Assembly (NCBI GenBank): GCA_934402515.1
Contig: CAKRTZ010000019.1
Span: 1-40,634, forward strand
Reading direction: 5' to 3'
Length of the DNA: 40,634 nt
Source: an uncultured Lachnospiraceae bacterium
GTDB taxonomy: Bacteria; Bacillota; Clostridia; Lachnospirales; Lachnospiraceae
In this document: piece by piece, positions 25,071 through 32,797 of the stretch
Position numbering within the stretch: the stretch's first letter is position 1
Layout of the letters: every line of letters starts with the position of its first letter
Notes under the pieces: model-generated
What the model was told of the DNA's origin: nothing
Seen by the model: only the letters and a program-made list of their open reading frames with translations
Database searches by the model: none
Made by a program: the position numbers and the translations under genes

Positions 25071-25106
25071 AATATTTTCTTCCTCAAGTTGATGTGTTGC
25101 TTATAA

Positions 25107-25221
25107 TTAACAGACACCGTCTGCTATATCGGTGATACATCCCCAGGCTGCATTCATGGCATCGGGGACTCCATTATCATAAATTATAGAGATTTTCCGC
25201 CGGGTTCGCAATAGAAATCAT
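25107..25221 (-). other. Intergenic stretch with two overlapping short frames, possible broken small ORF
   Basis: On the minus strand an ATG at 25221, with AAGGA 4 bases upstream, opens a 14-codon frame (MISIANPAENLYNL). From that stop region a second frame continues in another phase as YDNGVPDAMNAAWGCITDIA and DGVC to a TAA at 25107. Joined by a single frameshift they would give a peptide of about 38 residues. I recognise neither part. It may be gene debris or a real tiny ORF; amino acid composition is the only hint of coding. Confidence 0.2.
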
Positions 25222-25230
25222 AGTATCCTT

Positions 25231-25265
25231 AATAGAAAAAGGAACCCCAAAACCTTTGGGGTTCC
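25231..25265 (-). terminator. Intrinsic terminator of the sucrose operon
   Basis: A perfect 11-bp stem with a 3-base loop (25241-25265), followed on the minus strand by TTTTTCTATT. It begins 25 bases after the GH32 stop. Confidence 0.92.
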
Positions 25266-25290
25266 TCCATTGCATCCAGTTTAAACTAGC

Positions 25291-26619
25291 CTAACAAACT
25301 TCCACCTTCACCGTAACCTCTCCCGCGGTGAGTGTCACCTTGTTGACAGGGCGGTTTCGCAGTTCCGTGAAGTCCGCCACTTTATATAACATGTGATGAT
25401 TTGCGGAGATTTCCAGGATGCCGCGGTCATACAGGATTTCCAGATCCCTGGCATCCCGTCCGATGCCCTCAAAACCGCCACTGATACCATAGGAGAATTT
25501 AAGATTTCCACGATCGCTGTCGTAGGAGATCCCCAGTGCCTCGCCGCTTTCTCCTTCCAGTGCCATAGTAAAATCTTTTACGATACCCATGGAAAAACGA
25601 TACATTCCATCTTTCACCGCCAGCTCTTCTCCCGCTTTTTCCAAGTTTCCCACCAGCTCCAGTTTTTCCTCAATCTCTCTCGGAAGGCGACTGGTCAGCA
25701 GATACTGCTCTGCAGGCTCCTTTTCTTCATCCACAGGAAATACACCATGAACCAGTCCCAGTTCTCTTGGCATGGTGTAGGCTCCGGAATAGACACCGGC
25801 TACATTTACACTCTTAATCCAGGACACGCTGATTACCCTGTCCTCCGATGCTCCTGACCAAGTCTGTGCCGCATAAGCCAGAGGATGGCGGGTGCCGTAA
25901 GCATAACGGCGTTCCTGAGTCTGTTTGAAATGATAGCCGTCAAAATCTCCCACATAGTAGGAGCCGTCCGCGCTCCAGAATACCCACTTTTTCTCCTGGG
26001 AATCCTCCACGGGAAGAGGGTATAAATCCGGGCACTCATAGCCTCCCTCCAGAGTAATGCGGTCGGTGAGTTCAAAATGCTCCAGATTTTCCGAACGGAA
26101 AATACCAAAATCCTGTCCATGCAGATATAACACCAGAATATAGGCACTGCTCTCCTCGTGCCAGAAAACCTTGGGATCGCGATTTTCCCAGGCAGGGGAA
26201 TCCAGTAATACCTTTCCGGTTTTCTCTAAGGTTCTGCCCCCATCGGTGCTCACTGCCAGCATAATCTTAAAGCCTTTTCCGGCGCTTTCCGGTGACATGT
26301 GTCCTGCTGCCGTGTAGAAGAAAAGCAGGGTATCCTTTGGCAGTCCCAGCATTCCATGGTCGTTGCGGATGCCGCAGCCAGAAAACATGTAGCCGTCCTC
26401 ATCCGGGGTGATGGTGGTGGGCAGATATTCCCAATTTACCAAATCAGTGCTTTTCGCATGTCCCCAGGAAATGTGATTCCATTCCACACCGTAAGGATTA
26501 TATTGATAATAGAGTTCATAGACCCCATCGTGGCAAACCAGACCGTTGGGATCGTTCATCCAGCCAGTCTGCGGGGTAAAATGTGCTTTGGGATAAATAG
26601 TTGTGTTTTTCTTGTCCAT
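25291..26619 (-). CDS. Intracellular GH32 beta-fructosidase (sucrose / fructo-oligosaccharide hydrolase)
   Basis: It removes terminal fructose from sucrose, sucrose 6-phosphate or short fructans. The 442-residue enzyme has the nucleophile motif WMNDPNG (Asp23), the transition-state motif ENRDPKVFW and the acid/base motif YECPDLYP. No signal peptide is present, so it acts inside the cell on imported sugar. With an ABC importer rather than a PTS next to it, unphosphorylated kestose-type oligosaccharides or sucrose are the likely substrates. The ATG at 26619 has GGAG 7 bases upstream; the longer frame has no ribosome binding site. It is the last gene of the sucrose operon. Confidence 0.93.
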   Translation of the reverse strand: MDKKNTTIYPKAHFTPQTGWMNDPNGLVCHDGVYELYYQYNPYGVEWNHISWGHAKSTDLVNWEYLPTTITPDEDGYMFSGCGIRNDHGMLGLPKDTLLFFYTAAGHMSPESAGKGFKIMLAVSTDGGRTLEKTGKVLLDSPAWENRDPKVFWHEESSAYILVLYLHGQDFGIFRSENLEHFELTDRITLEGGYECPDLYPLPVEDSQEKKWVFWSADGSYYVGDFDGYHFKQTQERRYAYGTRHPLAYAAQTWSGASEDRVISVSWIKSVNVAGVYSGAYTMPRELGLVHGVFPVDEEKEPAEQYLLTSRLPREIEEKLELVGNLEKAGEELAVKDGMYRFSMGIVKDFTMALEGESGEALGISYDSDRGNLKFSYGISGGFEGIGRDARDLEILYDRGILEISANHHMLYKVADFTELRNRPVNKVTLTAGEVTVKVEVC

Positions 26620-26709
26620 AACAACGCTCCATTCAAATCGACAAAAAGCCACGCCACTAAGGACATGACTTTTCGTCTGTTGCTTCTATGATTAACTTAT
26701 GCCCTTCTG

Positions 26710-28161
26710 TTATGCCTCTTCCAAGTTGTCAATGGGGCTGTAGCTAATCTCGTATTTCAGGGTTTCAAAATCTACCATTAACTGTGCATAATCGTCGCCG
26801 TTCTCCCAGCGGATTCCCAGTGTATGCTCATCGGTATCCAACAGGATAAATTCGCCATCAAAAGCGGGATGCAGGTTACGGAGCCGCATCAGCCAGTTCA
26901 TCTTCTGAACAACGGGGCGCTTGAACTCCTCCTCAATCTCATCCAGCGTGTAGTAATGACGGTTGACATCACGGGGCTGTCTGGACTCATGGTAAAAATC
27001 GAAATCATTTCTTCCGGCAAACAGGCCTACATAGTAAACCTGGGGAATACCGGGAGTAAAGAACTGAATGGCTCTCGCCATCAGATATCTGTTGTCATCA
27101 GAACCAAGCGCATCGTAATAAGTACAGGTGATCTGATAAGTGTCAAACTTAGAGAAATTTACCTTCTGCTTGCGGTCTGCGTACAGCTCGTTGATGTCGG
27201 GATTCTGCTCGAATACCTTTCTCTTGGTCTCTAACACTTCCTCGTCCGGCATCAGATAACGCACATCCACAACACCGATTCCATCGTGGGTATCCAGTGT
27301 GGTGAACTGCTTGCGGGGACAGAGTTTCATCCAGTCTTTCAGATATAAGGATTTTCCGAAATATACCGCATTGAGAATCAGCATGGGGAGTTGGAAATCG
27401 TAGGTGTAGACACCCTTTTCCTCCATCTTTTTCTGAATAAAGTAATTCTCGTGGATTTCCGGTAATACCTCTACATCGGTGCCTTTCAGGGCATCCTGGC
27501 ATTGTTTCATCAGATCCCACATCTCCGGCTCTACGAAAAAGCAGCTGGTGCCTTTTCTCTTGGCTGCATATGCCATGGCATCGGTACGGATGAGGGAAAT
27601 GCCTCTCTTCGCCAGATTCTGCAGCTGGGTGCGCAGGAATTTCTTCGCTTCCTCAGAATGGAGACAGTCAATATCGATCTGCTCGGTACTGAAGGTGGTC
27701 CAAAGTTTCTCTGTAGTTCCATCCTTGAATTTTGCCTCAATGTAAGGAGTTTCTTTACGCAGATACAGTTTTGCGAAATCCTCCTCGGAAGGCTCCCCAT
27801 CCCAGAATTTATTCCAATGGATAAAGAAATCCTTGTACTTGGAATCGTTGTGTTTCTCAATAAAATCCTTGTAAATGGCACTCTGTGCGGACATGTGGTT
27901 AATCATGTAATCGCACATCATATAATATCTCTCGGACAGGGAGGTGATATCATCCCAGTTTCCGAAAGCAGGGTCTACCTCATCATAGGTAATGGGTGCA
28001 AATCCTCTGTCTCCCGAAGAAGGGAAAAACGGAAGAATATGCAATCCATATACTGCATCTTTCAGGTACTTTGTCAGCACAAAGTCCAGATCATGCAGAT
28101 TGTTACCCATGCAGTCCGCATAGGTGATCAGCATAATTTTATTACTTACTTTTTTCTTCAT
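26710..28161 (-). CDS. gtfA: Sucrose phosphorylase (GH13 subfamily 18)
   Basis: It splits sucrose with phosphate into glucose 1-phosphate and fructose, saving one ATP against hydrolysis. The 483-residue enzyme keeps the GH13_18 signature LPFFPSSGDRGFAP, the nucleophile Asp194 in IRTDAMAYAAK, the acid/base Glu235 in LPEIHEN, and the stabiliser Asp290 in TTLDTHDGIGVVD. It resembles GtfA of streptococci and Leuconostoc. Some gut homologues prefer sucrose 6'-phosphate, and I cannot exclude that, though the ABC importer beside it argues for free sucrose. GAGG lies 6 bases before the ATG at 28161. The mutase at 2342-3871 could take up the glucose 1-phosphate. Confidence 0.94.
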   Translation of the reverse strand: MKKKVSNKIMLITYADCMGNNLHDLDFVLTKYLKDAVYGLHILPFFPSSGDRGFAPITYDEVDPAFGNWDDITSLSERYYMMCDYMINHMSAQSAIYKDFIEKHNDSKYKDFFIHWNKFWDGEPSEEDFAKLYLRKETPYIEAKFKDGTTEKLWTTFSTEQIDIDCLHSEEAKKFLRTQLQNLAKRGISLIRTDAMAYAAKRKGTSCFFVEPEMWDLMKQCQDALKGTDVEVLPEIHENYFIQKKMEEKGVYTYDFQLPMLILNAVYFGKSLYLKDWMKLCPRKQFTTLDTHDGIGVVDVRYLMPDEEVLETKRKVFEQNPDINELYADRKQKVNFSKFDTYQITCTYYDALGSDDNRYLMARAIQFFTPGIPQVYYVGLFAGRNDFDFYHESRQPRDVNRHYYTLDEIEEEFKRPVVQKMNWLMRLRNLHPAFDGEFILLDTDEHTLGIRWENGDDYAQLMVDFETLKYEISYSPIDNLEEA

Positions 28162-28168
28162 GGTACGC

Positions 28169-28192
28169 CTCGTTTCCGCATAGCTTCCACGC
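28169..28192 (-). promoter_or_regulatory. Hairpin plus ribosome binding site in the sucrose phosphorylase leader
   Basis: GCGTGG and CTATGC (28187-28192 and 28178-28183) can pair over 6 bp with two G-U pairs and a 3-base loop. GGAAACGAGG and the ATG follow. The arrangement parallels the TPR lipoprotein leader at 2324-2351. A competing ACGCT/AGCGT hairpin lies just upstream. Confidence 0.35.
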
Positions 28193-28235
28193 TCTCACCG
28201 CCCAGCGTCCATTCTATCCATGACATAAAATCCGT

Positions 28236-29219
28236 TTAGGTGGTTTTACGCTCAATCAGTTCCACAGGAACCAGAATCTCCTTGGGAGTTTCCTTTCCCT
28301 GAATCAAATTGATTGCGGTGTCTACTGCGCTTTCTGCCAGCTTGGTAAAATTTTGTTGAACAGTCGTCAATGCAGGATAAATCAAAGAGGTAATATAAAT
28401 TCCGTCATACCCCATGATGCGGATATCATCGGGTATCCGATAGCCCTGGGACAGCGCATAAGCCACGCACTGTGCTGCCAGAATATCATTACTCAAAAAC
28501 ATTCCGTCAATGTCTCTGTTCTCATAAAAAATCCGGTTTATCAGTTCCCGAATACCTGCCAGATTACTAACCTCATATTCATTCTGGTAAACCTTGCAGT
28601 CGATGCCCAACTTCTCACATTCTCTTATGAATGTGTAGGTACGCTCGTCTGCGAATTTATAAACAGTGGTCTGCGCACTGATATGCACAACCTTTTTACA
28701 TCCTTTGGCAAACAGATGTCTCGCTGCCAGAATTCCTCCCTGCCTATCATCAGAATAGACACTGTAAGTGTCTGAAAGAGGATGCAGCAGCTCTACAAAA
28801 GGCACTTTGCAACGCTCCCGAATCTTCATTTCATTATCCGGATCCACATAGCTGCTGAAAATAATACCGTCTACCTGCCTGGAAAGAAGATACTCCGTTG
28901 CCGCCATTTTTTCATCAAAATCGCCTCCGGCGGCGGTAAAAAGGATATTATATCCCCGTTCCTTCGCTGCCCGTTCCAGTTCCTGTGCCAGTTCTGCGAA
29001 GAAAGGGTTGTTGAAGGAGGATAAAATCACACCTAAGATGTTATTCTTTCCTCCCACCAGCGTCCTTGCATACATATTGGGATAGTATCCCAATGCCTCG
29101 ATGGCATCTTCCACCTTTTTGATGGTCTTCTCAGTCAGCGGTTCTTTTTTATTTAATACACGCGATACGGTTGCAACCGATACCCCTGCGTATTTTGCTA
29201 CATCCTTAATTGTTGCCAT
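28236..29219 (-). CDS. LacI family transcriptional regulator of the sucrose locus
   Basis: A 327-residue repressor. The helix-turn-helix and hinge are TIKDVAKYAGVSVATVSRVL and PLTEKTIKKVEDAIEALGYY at residues 3-46. The periplasmic-binding-protein-like effector domain follows, with NNILGVILSSFNNPFFAELA and GIYITSLIYPALTTVQQNF. Proteins of this kind bind CG-centred palindromes and release them on sugar binding. Lying between the permease and sucrose phosphorylase genes, it most likely senses sucrose, fructose or a phosphate ester. Candidate sites are at 32568-32584, 32753-32768 and possibly 29250-29269. Confidence 0.93.
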   Translation of the reverse strand: MATIKDVAKYAGVSVATVSRVLNKKEPLTEKTIKKVEDAIEALGYYPNMYARTLVGGKNNILGVILSSFNNPFFAELAQELERAAKERGYNILFTAAGGDFDEKMAATEYLLSRQVDGIIFSSYVDPDNEMKIRERCKVPFVELLHPLSDTYSVYSDDRQGGILAARHLFAKGCKKVVHISAQTTVYKFADERTYTFIRECEKLGIDCKVYQNEYEVSNLAGIRELINRIFYENRDIDGMFLSNDILAAQCVAYALSQGYRIPDDIRIMGYDGIYITSLIYPALTTVQQNFTKLAESAVDTAINLIQGKETPKEILVPVELIERKTT

Positions 29220-29249
29220 GATCTGCCTTGTCCTCTCATACGAATATTG

Positions 29250-29281
29250 ATTGGGTAACCCTGCCCAATTTTCCTATTATA
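29250..29281 (-). promoter_or_regulatory. Candidate internal promoter and palindrome before the LacI gene
   Basis: A TATAAT box on the minus strand (29276-29281) is followed by an inverted repeat with arms ATTGGG and CCCAAT (29250-29255 and 29264-29269), 31 bases before the LacI ATG. No convincing -35 box is seen. The palindrome could allow autoregulation, but it differs in sequence from the sites near 32.6 kb. Confidence 0.35.
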
Positions 29282-29323
29282 TAACTATAGTACCATATTC
29301 CATAGAGAAAAGCACACATGGAT

Positions 29324-30196
29324 TTAGGCCTTTACAGCACCTGATACAATTCCGGCAACAATATATTTCTGCAGGAAGATGAAAAGAATAATAACCGGTA
29401 ATACACACATAACCAACGCTGCCATCATCAGGCTGTAATCGCTGGAGAAGGTTCCCACGAAGGACCGGATGACGATAGGCAGGGTCTGTAACTTCTCTTT
29501 ACCCAAAACCAGGTTAGGTAACAGGTAGTCATTCCACAAACCCAAAGTCTGCAAAATCATGTTGGTTGCCAGAATGGGCTTTAACAGTGGGAATACAATA
29601 TGGAAGAAAGTCTGCAGGGAACTTGCTCCATCAATATAAGCTGCCTCTTCCAGTGAAAGGGGAATGCCAGATTTAATAAATCCGTGACAGAGGAAGGTTG
29701 CAAAACAGGTTCCGTATGCAAAGTTCATGATAATCAGGGTTACTCTGGAATTTAAGATTCCAAATACACTTCCATAAATGGAGAGTACCGGAATCATGAT
29801 TACCTGGAAAGGAATCACCATGTAGGAAATCAGCAGTAAGTAGCTGATTTTGCATGCCAGATAATTTTTACGAACCAGAATATACGCACACATGGAAGAA
29901 AAGATGACCAGTAATGCGATAGAAAAAGTAACTACAAACAAGGAGTTTCCAAAGGCTCTGAGGAAGCCCATCTCCACAAATGCCTCGGGATAATTTTCAA
30001 ATTGTAACCCCTTCTCATCAATCAGCTGTAAGGGATATTTAATAATGCTCACCTTACGTTTCAGAGAGTTGATCAACACCAGTGCAAAGGGAATCATGTA
30101 CAGGACGAACAGCAAGAATGCACCGATAGTTTTAACAGCACCCCATACAACAACTTTCTTTCCGCCAACTCTGGCGGCTGTTTCTGTCTTTTGCAT
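29324..30196 (-). CDS. Sugar ABC transporter permease (MalG-like)
   Basis: A 290-residue permease with six hydrophobic segments, of the carbohydrate uptake (CUT1) type. The EAA loop that contacts the ATPase reads EEAAYIDGASSLQTFFHIVF, followed by PLLKP. The ATG shares one base with the upstream permease stop (TAATG), so the two are translated together. It forms the channel with the MalF-like partner. No ATPase gene is present in this operon; CUT1 importers in Firmicutes often share a distant MsmK-type ATPase. Confidence 0.93.
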   Translation of the reverse strand: MQKTETAARVGGKKVVVWGAVKTIGAFLLFVLYMIPFALVLINSLKRKVSIIKYPLQLIDEKGLQFENYPEAFVEMGFLRAFGNSLFVVTFSIALLVIFSSMCAYILVRKNYLACKISYLLLISYMVIPFQVIMIPVLSIYGSVFGILNSRVTLIIMNFAYGTCFATFLCHGFIKSGIPLSLEEAAYIDGASSLQTFFHIVFPLLKPILATNMILQTLGLWNDYLLPNLVLGKEKLQTLPIVIRSFVGTFSSDYSLMMAALVMCVLPVIILFIFLQKYIVAGIVSGAVKA

Positions 30197-31065
30197 TATG
30201 CCTCAACCTCCTTTTTACTGGTAAATTTAAGCTGTGCAACTGCAACACAAAGCATGATCAGGAAGAACACAAGAGCCTCTGCCTGTCCTTCACCGTACTT
30301 ATGATAGGTGAATGCTTTTTCAAATATTGTCATAACTGCCATTCTTGTCGCACCGTAAGGGCCACCATTTGTCAAAGATAAGTTCAGATCATATACCTGG
30401 AAGGCAGATGACAGTGTTAAGAAGAAACAAATGGTGAAGGACTGCATCATGAGTGGCAATCTAATTTTCCATAAAATCTGTCTGTTGGTAGCGCCATCAA
30501 TACGCGCTGCCTCAATATAATCCTGGGAAACTCCAACAAGTCCCGCAATGTAAATCAACATCATGTAACCTGACTGTTTCCAGGTCTGTACGATAACAAT
30601 TGCCCAGAATGCAGTCGTGGGATCACTTAATAATGAAGTGTCCGGCATGAAAGGCAATGTAACAAGTACACGGTTAAAGATAAACTGCCAGATGAAACCT
30701 AATACAATACCACCAATGAGGTTGGGGGTAAAGAAGCCTGCTCTCAGGAAATTCTCCCCTTTAATCTGGCTGGTCAGTAATACTGCCAGGAGAAATGCTG
30801 TTAAATTAACTAAGATTACTACTGCAATTACATATCGGAAAGTAAGGAAAATAGAACTCCAGAATTCCTTATCATGAAATACGGTGATATAGTTCTGAAA
30901 ACCAACAAACTGCTTTACTGATGAGAATCCGTCCCAGCTGGTAAATGTCAGATAAAGTCCATAGATAAATGGAATGATGACAAAACAGGTGAATGCAATC
31001 ATGGACGGACCTGCAAACATGGTAAACAGTCCGATCTTTGTGCTTGCCTTTTCCTTCTTGTTCAT
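30196..31065 (-). CDS. Sugar ABC transporter permease (MalF-like)
   Basis: A 289-residue CUT1 permease with six hydrophobic segments and the EAA loop YIEAARIDGATNRQILWKIR. It has a short N-terminal tail and lacks the large periplasmic loop of E. coli MalF, as is normal for this family in Gram-positives. A TTG two codons upstream is possible, but AGGAGG is 8 bases from the ATG at 31065. It pairs with the downstream MalG-like protein and the upstream binding protein, from which it is separated by a hairpin. Confidence 0.93.
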   Translation of the reverse strand: MNKKEKASTKIGLFTMFAGPSMIAFTCFVIIPFIYGLYLTFTSWDGFSSVKQFVGFQNYITVFHDKEFWSSIFLTFRYVIAVVILVNLTAFLLAVLLTSQIKGENFLRAGFFTPNLIGGIVLGFIWQFIFNRVLVTLPFMPDTSLLSDPTTAFWAIVIVQTWKQSGYMMLIYIAGLVGVSQDYIEAARIDGATNRQILWKIRLPLMMQSFTICFFLTLSSAFQVYDLNLSLTNGGPYGATRMAVMTIFEKAFTYHKYGEGQAEALVFFLIMLCVAVAQLKFTSKKEVEA

Positions 31066-31086
31066 AATCAAGACCTCCTTATTTTA

Positions 31087-31114
31087 AAATGGGACTGCCG
31101 CAGCAGCCCCATTT
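31087..31114 (-). promoter_or_regulatory. Intercistronic hairpin after the sugar-binding protein gene
   Basis: Two 12-base arms (31087-31098 and 31103-31114) pair with one G-U around a 4-base loop. The following minus-strand bases are TAAAATAA rather than a true T tract, so it is more likely an mRNA-stabilising or attenuating hairpin than a full terminator. Confidence 0.6.
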
Positions 31115-31125
31115 ATCACGAGCGT

Positions 31126-32502
31126 TTATCTGCCAGTAGGTTCTGCAGTTGCCCAGTATTCAATCATAGCATCTGCTAACTCTCTTGCAGTGCCAACACC
31201 GGTTACTAACTTCTGTACATAAGGAGCCATAACAGTTCTGTGGTCAGAAGGGAATCCGCAAGGAGAGATGTTTACAGTCAGTCCTTTGGACATGTAATCT
31301 ACTGCTAAAGAGGTATTTACAGGATCAGCAGGAGCATAAGGATTGTTGTCGAAGGCAGATACGATACCGCATTTCTCAACGATGTCTTTCTGTCCCTGTT
31401 CATCCATTGCAAGATAGTTTAAGAACTCTTTTGCTGCTGCTTTCTGGTCATCGGTAGCGATGGTGTTATCAACAACGATCCATTTGGTTGCAGAAGCCTG
31501 TACACGGCCATTGGTCTCTTCATTATTGATAGGATAAGGCATAATTTCAAATTCGGTGGAGTCGTCAACTAACTCTTTTAAGTCAGGCCATACCCAGGTT
31601 CCGTTCGGCATGAAAGCTGCATCTCCATCTGCTAAGTAAGTGCAGTTCAAATCATAAACAGCTGCCAAAGGATCTGCCTTGTTGATGTTGTACTCAGAAA
31701 GAATTCTGTAAATCTCAACCTGGTTCTGGAACAGAGGGTCATCCATGGGATCTTCACCAGCTTTGATTCTGTCGATGTAATCAAATGCGCCCTGAGCGGT
31801 TCCATCCTGGAAGTTGAACTGCTGATAGAACAGGTGTCCGCACATAGACCACTCTTCAGACAACATTGCAACAGGATTCTCCATGCCGTTGTCTCTTAAT
31901 TCCTTCATCAGAGCCTCAAACTGCTCTGTGGTCTTGTAGTCGTCTTTGTTAAACTCATGTCCCAGAGTCTCTTCCACTGCAGTTTTGTTAACAACGATAC
32001 ACTGGCTCTCTACTGTGAACGGCCAGCCGTAAACTTTTCCGTTCTGATCTTTAGCGAGTGTGGTGTGGGAAATCCACTCTTCACCATCTAAAGGAAGCAT
32101 TTTCTCTTCTGCCATATCAACGATGTTTCCACTATCTACTACTGCAAGGATAGGACCATCTCCTGCTGCATATTTCTGTGCCAGGGTATCACTGGGATTA
32201 CTGGAATCATAAAACTCGAAGGTTACACCGTGAGCGTCGCCCCATGTGGTAGCAACCTCTTCTAATGCATCGGAAATCTCCGGTTTTGAATTCATAAAAG
32301 TGAGGGTGATTCCTCCATAATTGGTAGCTTCTGCAGTGCTTGCATCTGTGGTGCCCTCTGTCGCCGTGCTCTCCTGTGTTGTCTCGGTTGTCTGACTGTC
32401 AGCTGAAGGGGTTTCCGTTGTAGAAGCACCTGAGCTTCCGCAAGCTGCCAGGGATGCAGCCATTGAAAACGTTAACAATGTTGCCAATACTTTTTTCTTC
32501 AT
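31126..32502 (-). CDS. Sugar-binding lipoprotein of the ABC importer (CUT1 family)
   Basis: A 458-residue extracytoplasmic solute-binding protein. The signal peptide ends in the lipobox LAACGS. A Ser/Thr/Glu-rich tether runs to about residue 62, and the mature domain begins YGGITLTFMNSKPEISDALE. Later features such as ADGDAAFMPNGTWVWPDL and KEFLNYLAMDEQGQKDIVEK are typical of family 1 sugar-binding proteins. It probably binds sucrose or short fructo-oligosaccharides, judging from the downstream sucrose phosphorylase and GH32. AGGAGG lies 7 bases upstream of the ATG. It is the first gene of the operon and is driven by the promoter at 32546-32574. Confidence 0.93.
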   Translation of the reverse strand: MKKKVLATLLTFSMAASLAACGSSGASTTETPSADSQTTETTQESTATEGTTDASTAEATNYGGITLTFMNSKPEISDALEEVATTWGDAHGVTFEFYDSSNPSDTLAQKYAAGDGPILAVVDSGNIVDMAEEKMLPLDGEEWISHTTLAKDQNGKVYGWPFTVESQCIVVNKTAVEETLGHEFNKDDYKTTEQFEALMKELRDNGMENPVAMLSEEWSMCGHLFYQQFNFQDGTAQGAFDYIDRIKAGEDPMDDPLFQNQVEIYRILSEYNINKADPLAAVYDLNCTYLADGDAAFMPNGTWVWPDLKELVDDSTEFEIMPYPINNEETNGRVQASATKWIVVDNTIATDDQKAAAKEFLNYLAMDEQGQKDIVEKCGIVSAFDNNPYAPADPVNTSLAVDYMSKGLTVNISPCGFPSDHRTVMAPYVQKLVTGVGTARELADAMIEYWATAEPTGR

Positions 32503-32545
32503 ATCTTATCCTCCTTTGTAGTGCCGCTGCACTGTTGATAGTGTT

Positions 32546-32574
32546 ATTTTATTTCGTTTTGCATTAAATGTCAA
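32546..32574 (-). promoter_or_regulatory. Sigma-A promoter of the sucrose/ABC operon
   Basis: Consensus TTGACA (32569-32574) and TAAAAT (32546-32551) on the minus strand, spaced 17 bases, with a leader of about 38 bases to the binding-protein ATG. Confidence 0.8.
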
Positions 32575-32584
32575 TCGTTTTCAT
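32568..32584. promoter_or_regulatory. Candidate LacI/CcpA operator overlapping the sucrose promoter -35 box
   Basis: The minus strand reads ATGAAAACGATTGACAT. It is a partial palindrome (arms ATGnnAA and TTnnCAT) and contains ATGAAAACG, close to the ATGTAAACG half of the site at 32753-32768. Overlap with TTGACA would allow repression. Confidence 0.45.
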
Positions 32585-32713
32585 GATTTAAACTTATACA
32601 AATTGCACATGCCATTTTTATATACTTTTAACAAATTGTGTATTATGTCGTTAATAGATACGTTTTTATTGATTTTAGTGTGTATTTTTGCCCATATTTC
32701 CTATTGTATAGTA

Positions 32714-32742
32714 TTGACTTTTCATTTTTTCGTCCTTATACT
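32714..32742 (+). promoter_or_regulatory. Sigma-A promoter of the aldo/keto reductase operon
   Basis: TTGACT (32714-32719) and TATACT (32737-32742) with a 17-base spacer, about 55 bases before the ATG at 32798. The region between the two divergent promoters (about 130 bases) is very AT-rich and holds no gene. Confidence 0.78.
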
Positions 32743-32752
32743 GTATTTTGTA

Positions 32753-32768
32753 ATGTAAACGTATACAT
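32753..32768. promoter_or_regulatory. CG-centred palindrome, candidate LacI operator or catabolite-responsive element
   Basis: ATGTAAACGTATACAT is a near-perfect palindrome (7 of 8 pairs) just downstream of the expected transcription start of the plus-strand operon. It also matches the CcpA cre consensus TGWAANCGNTNWCA at 13 of 14 positions. It may answer to the local LacI regulator, to CcpA, or to both. Confidence 0.65.
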
Positions 32769-32797
32769 TTTCATAACAAAAAGGGAGGTAATTTACA

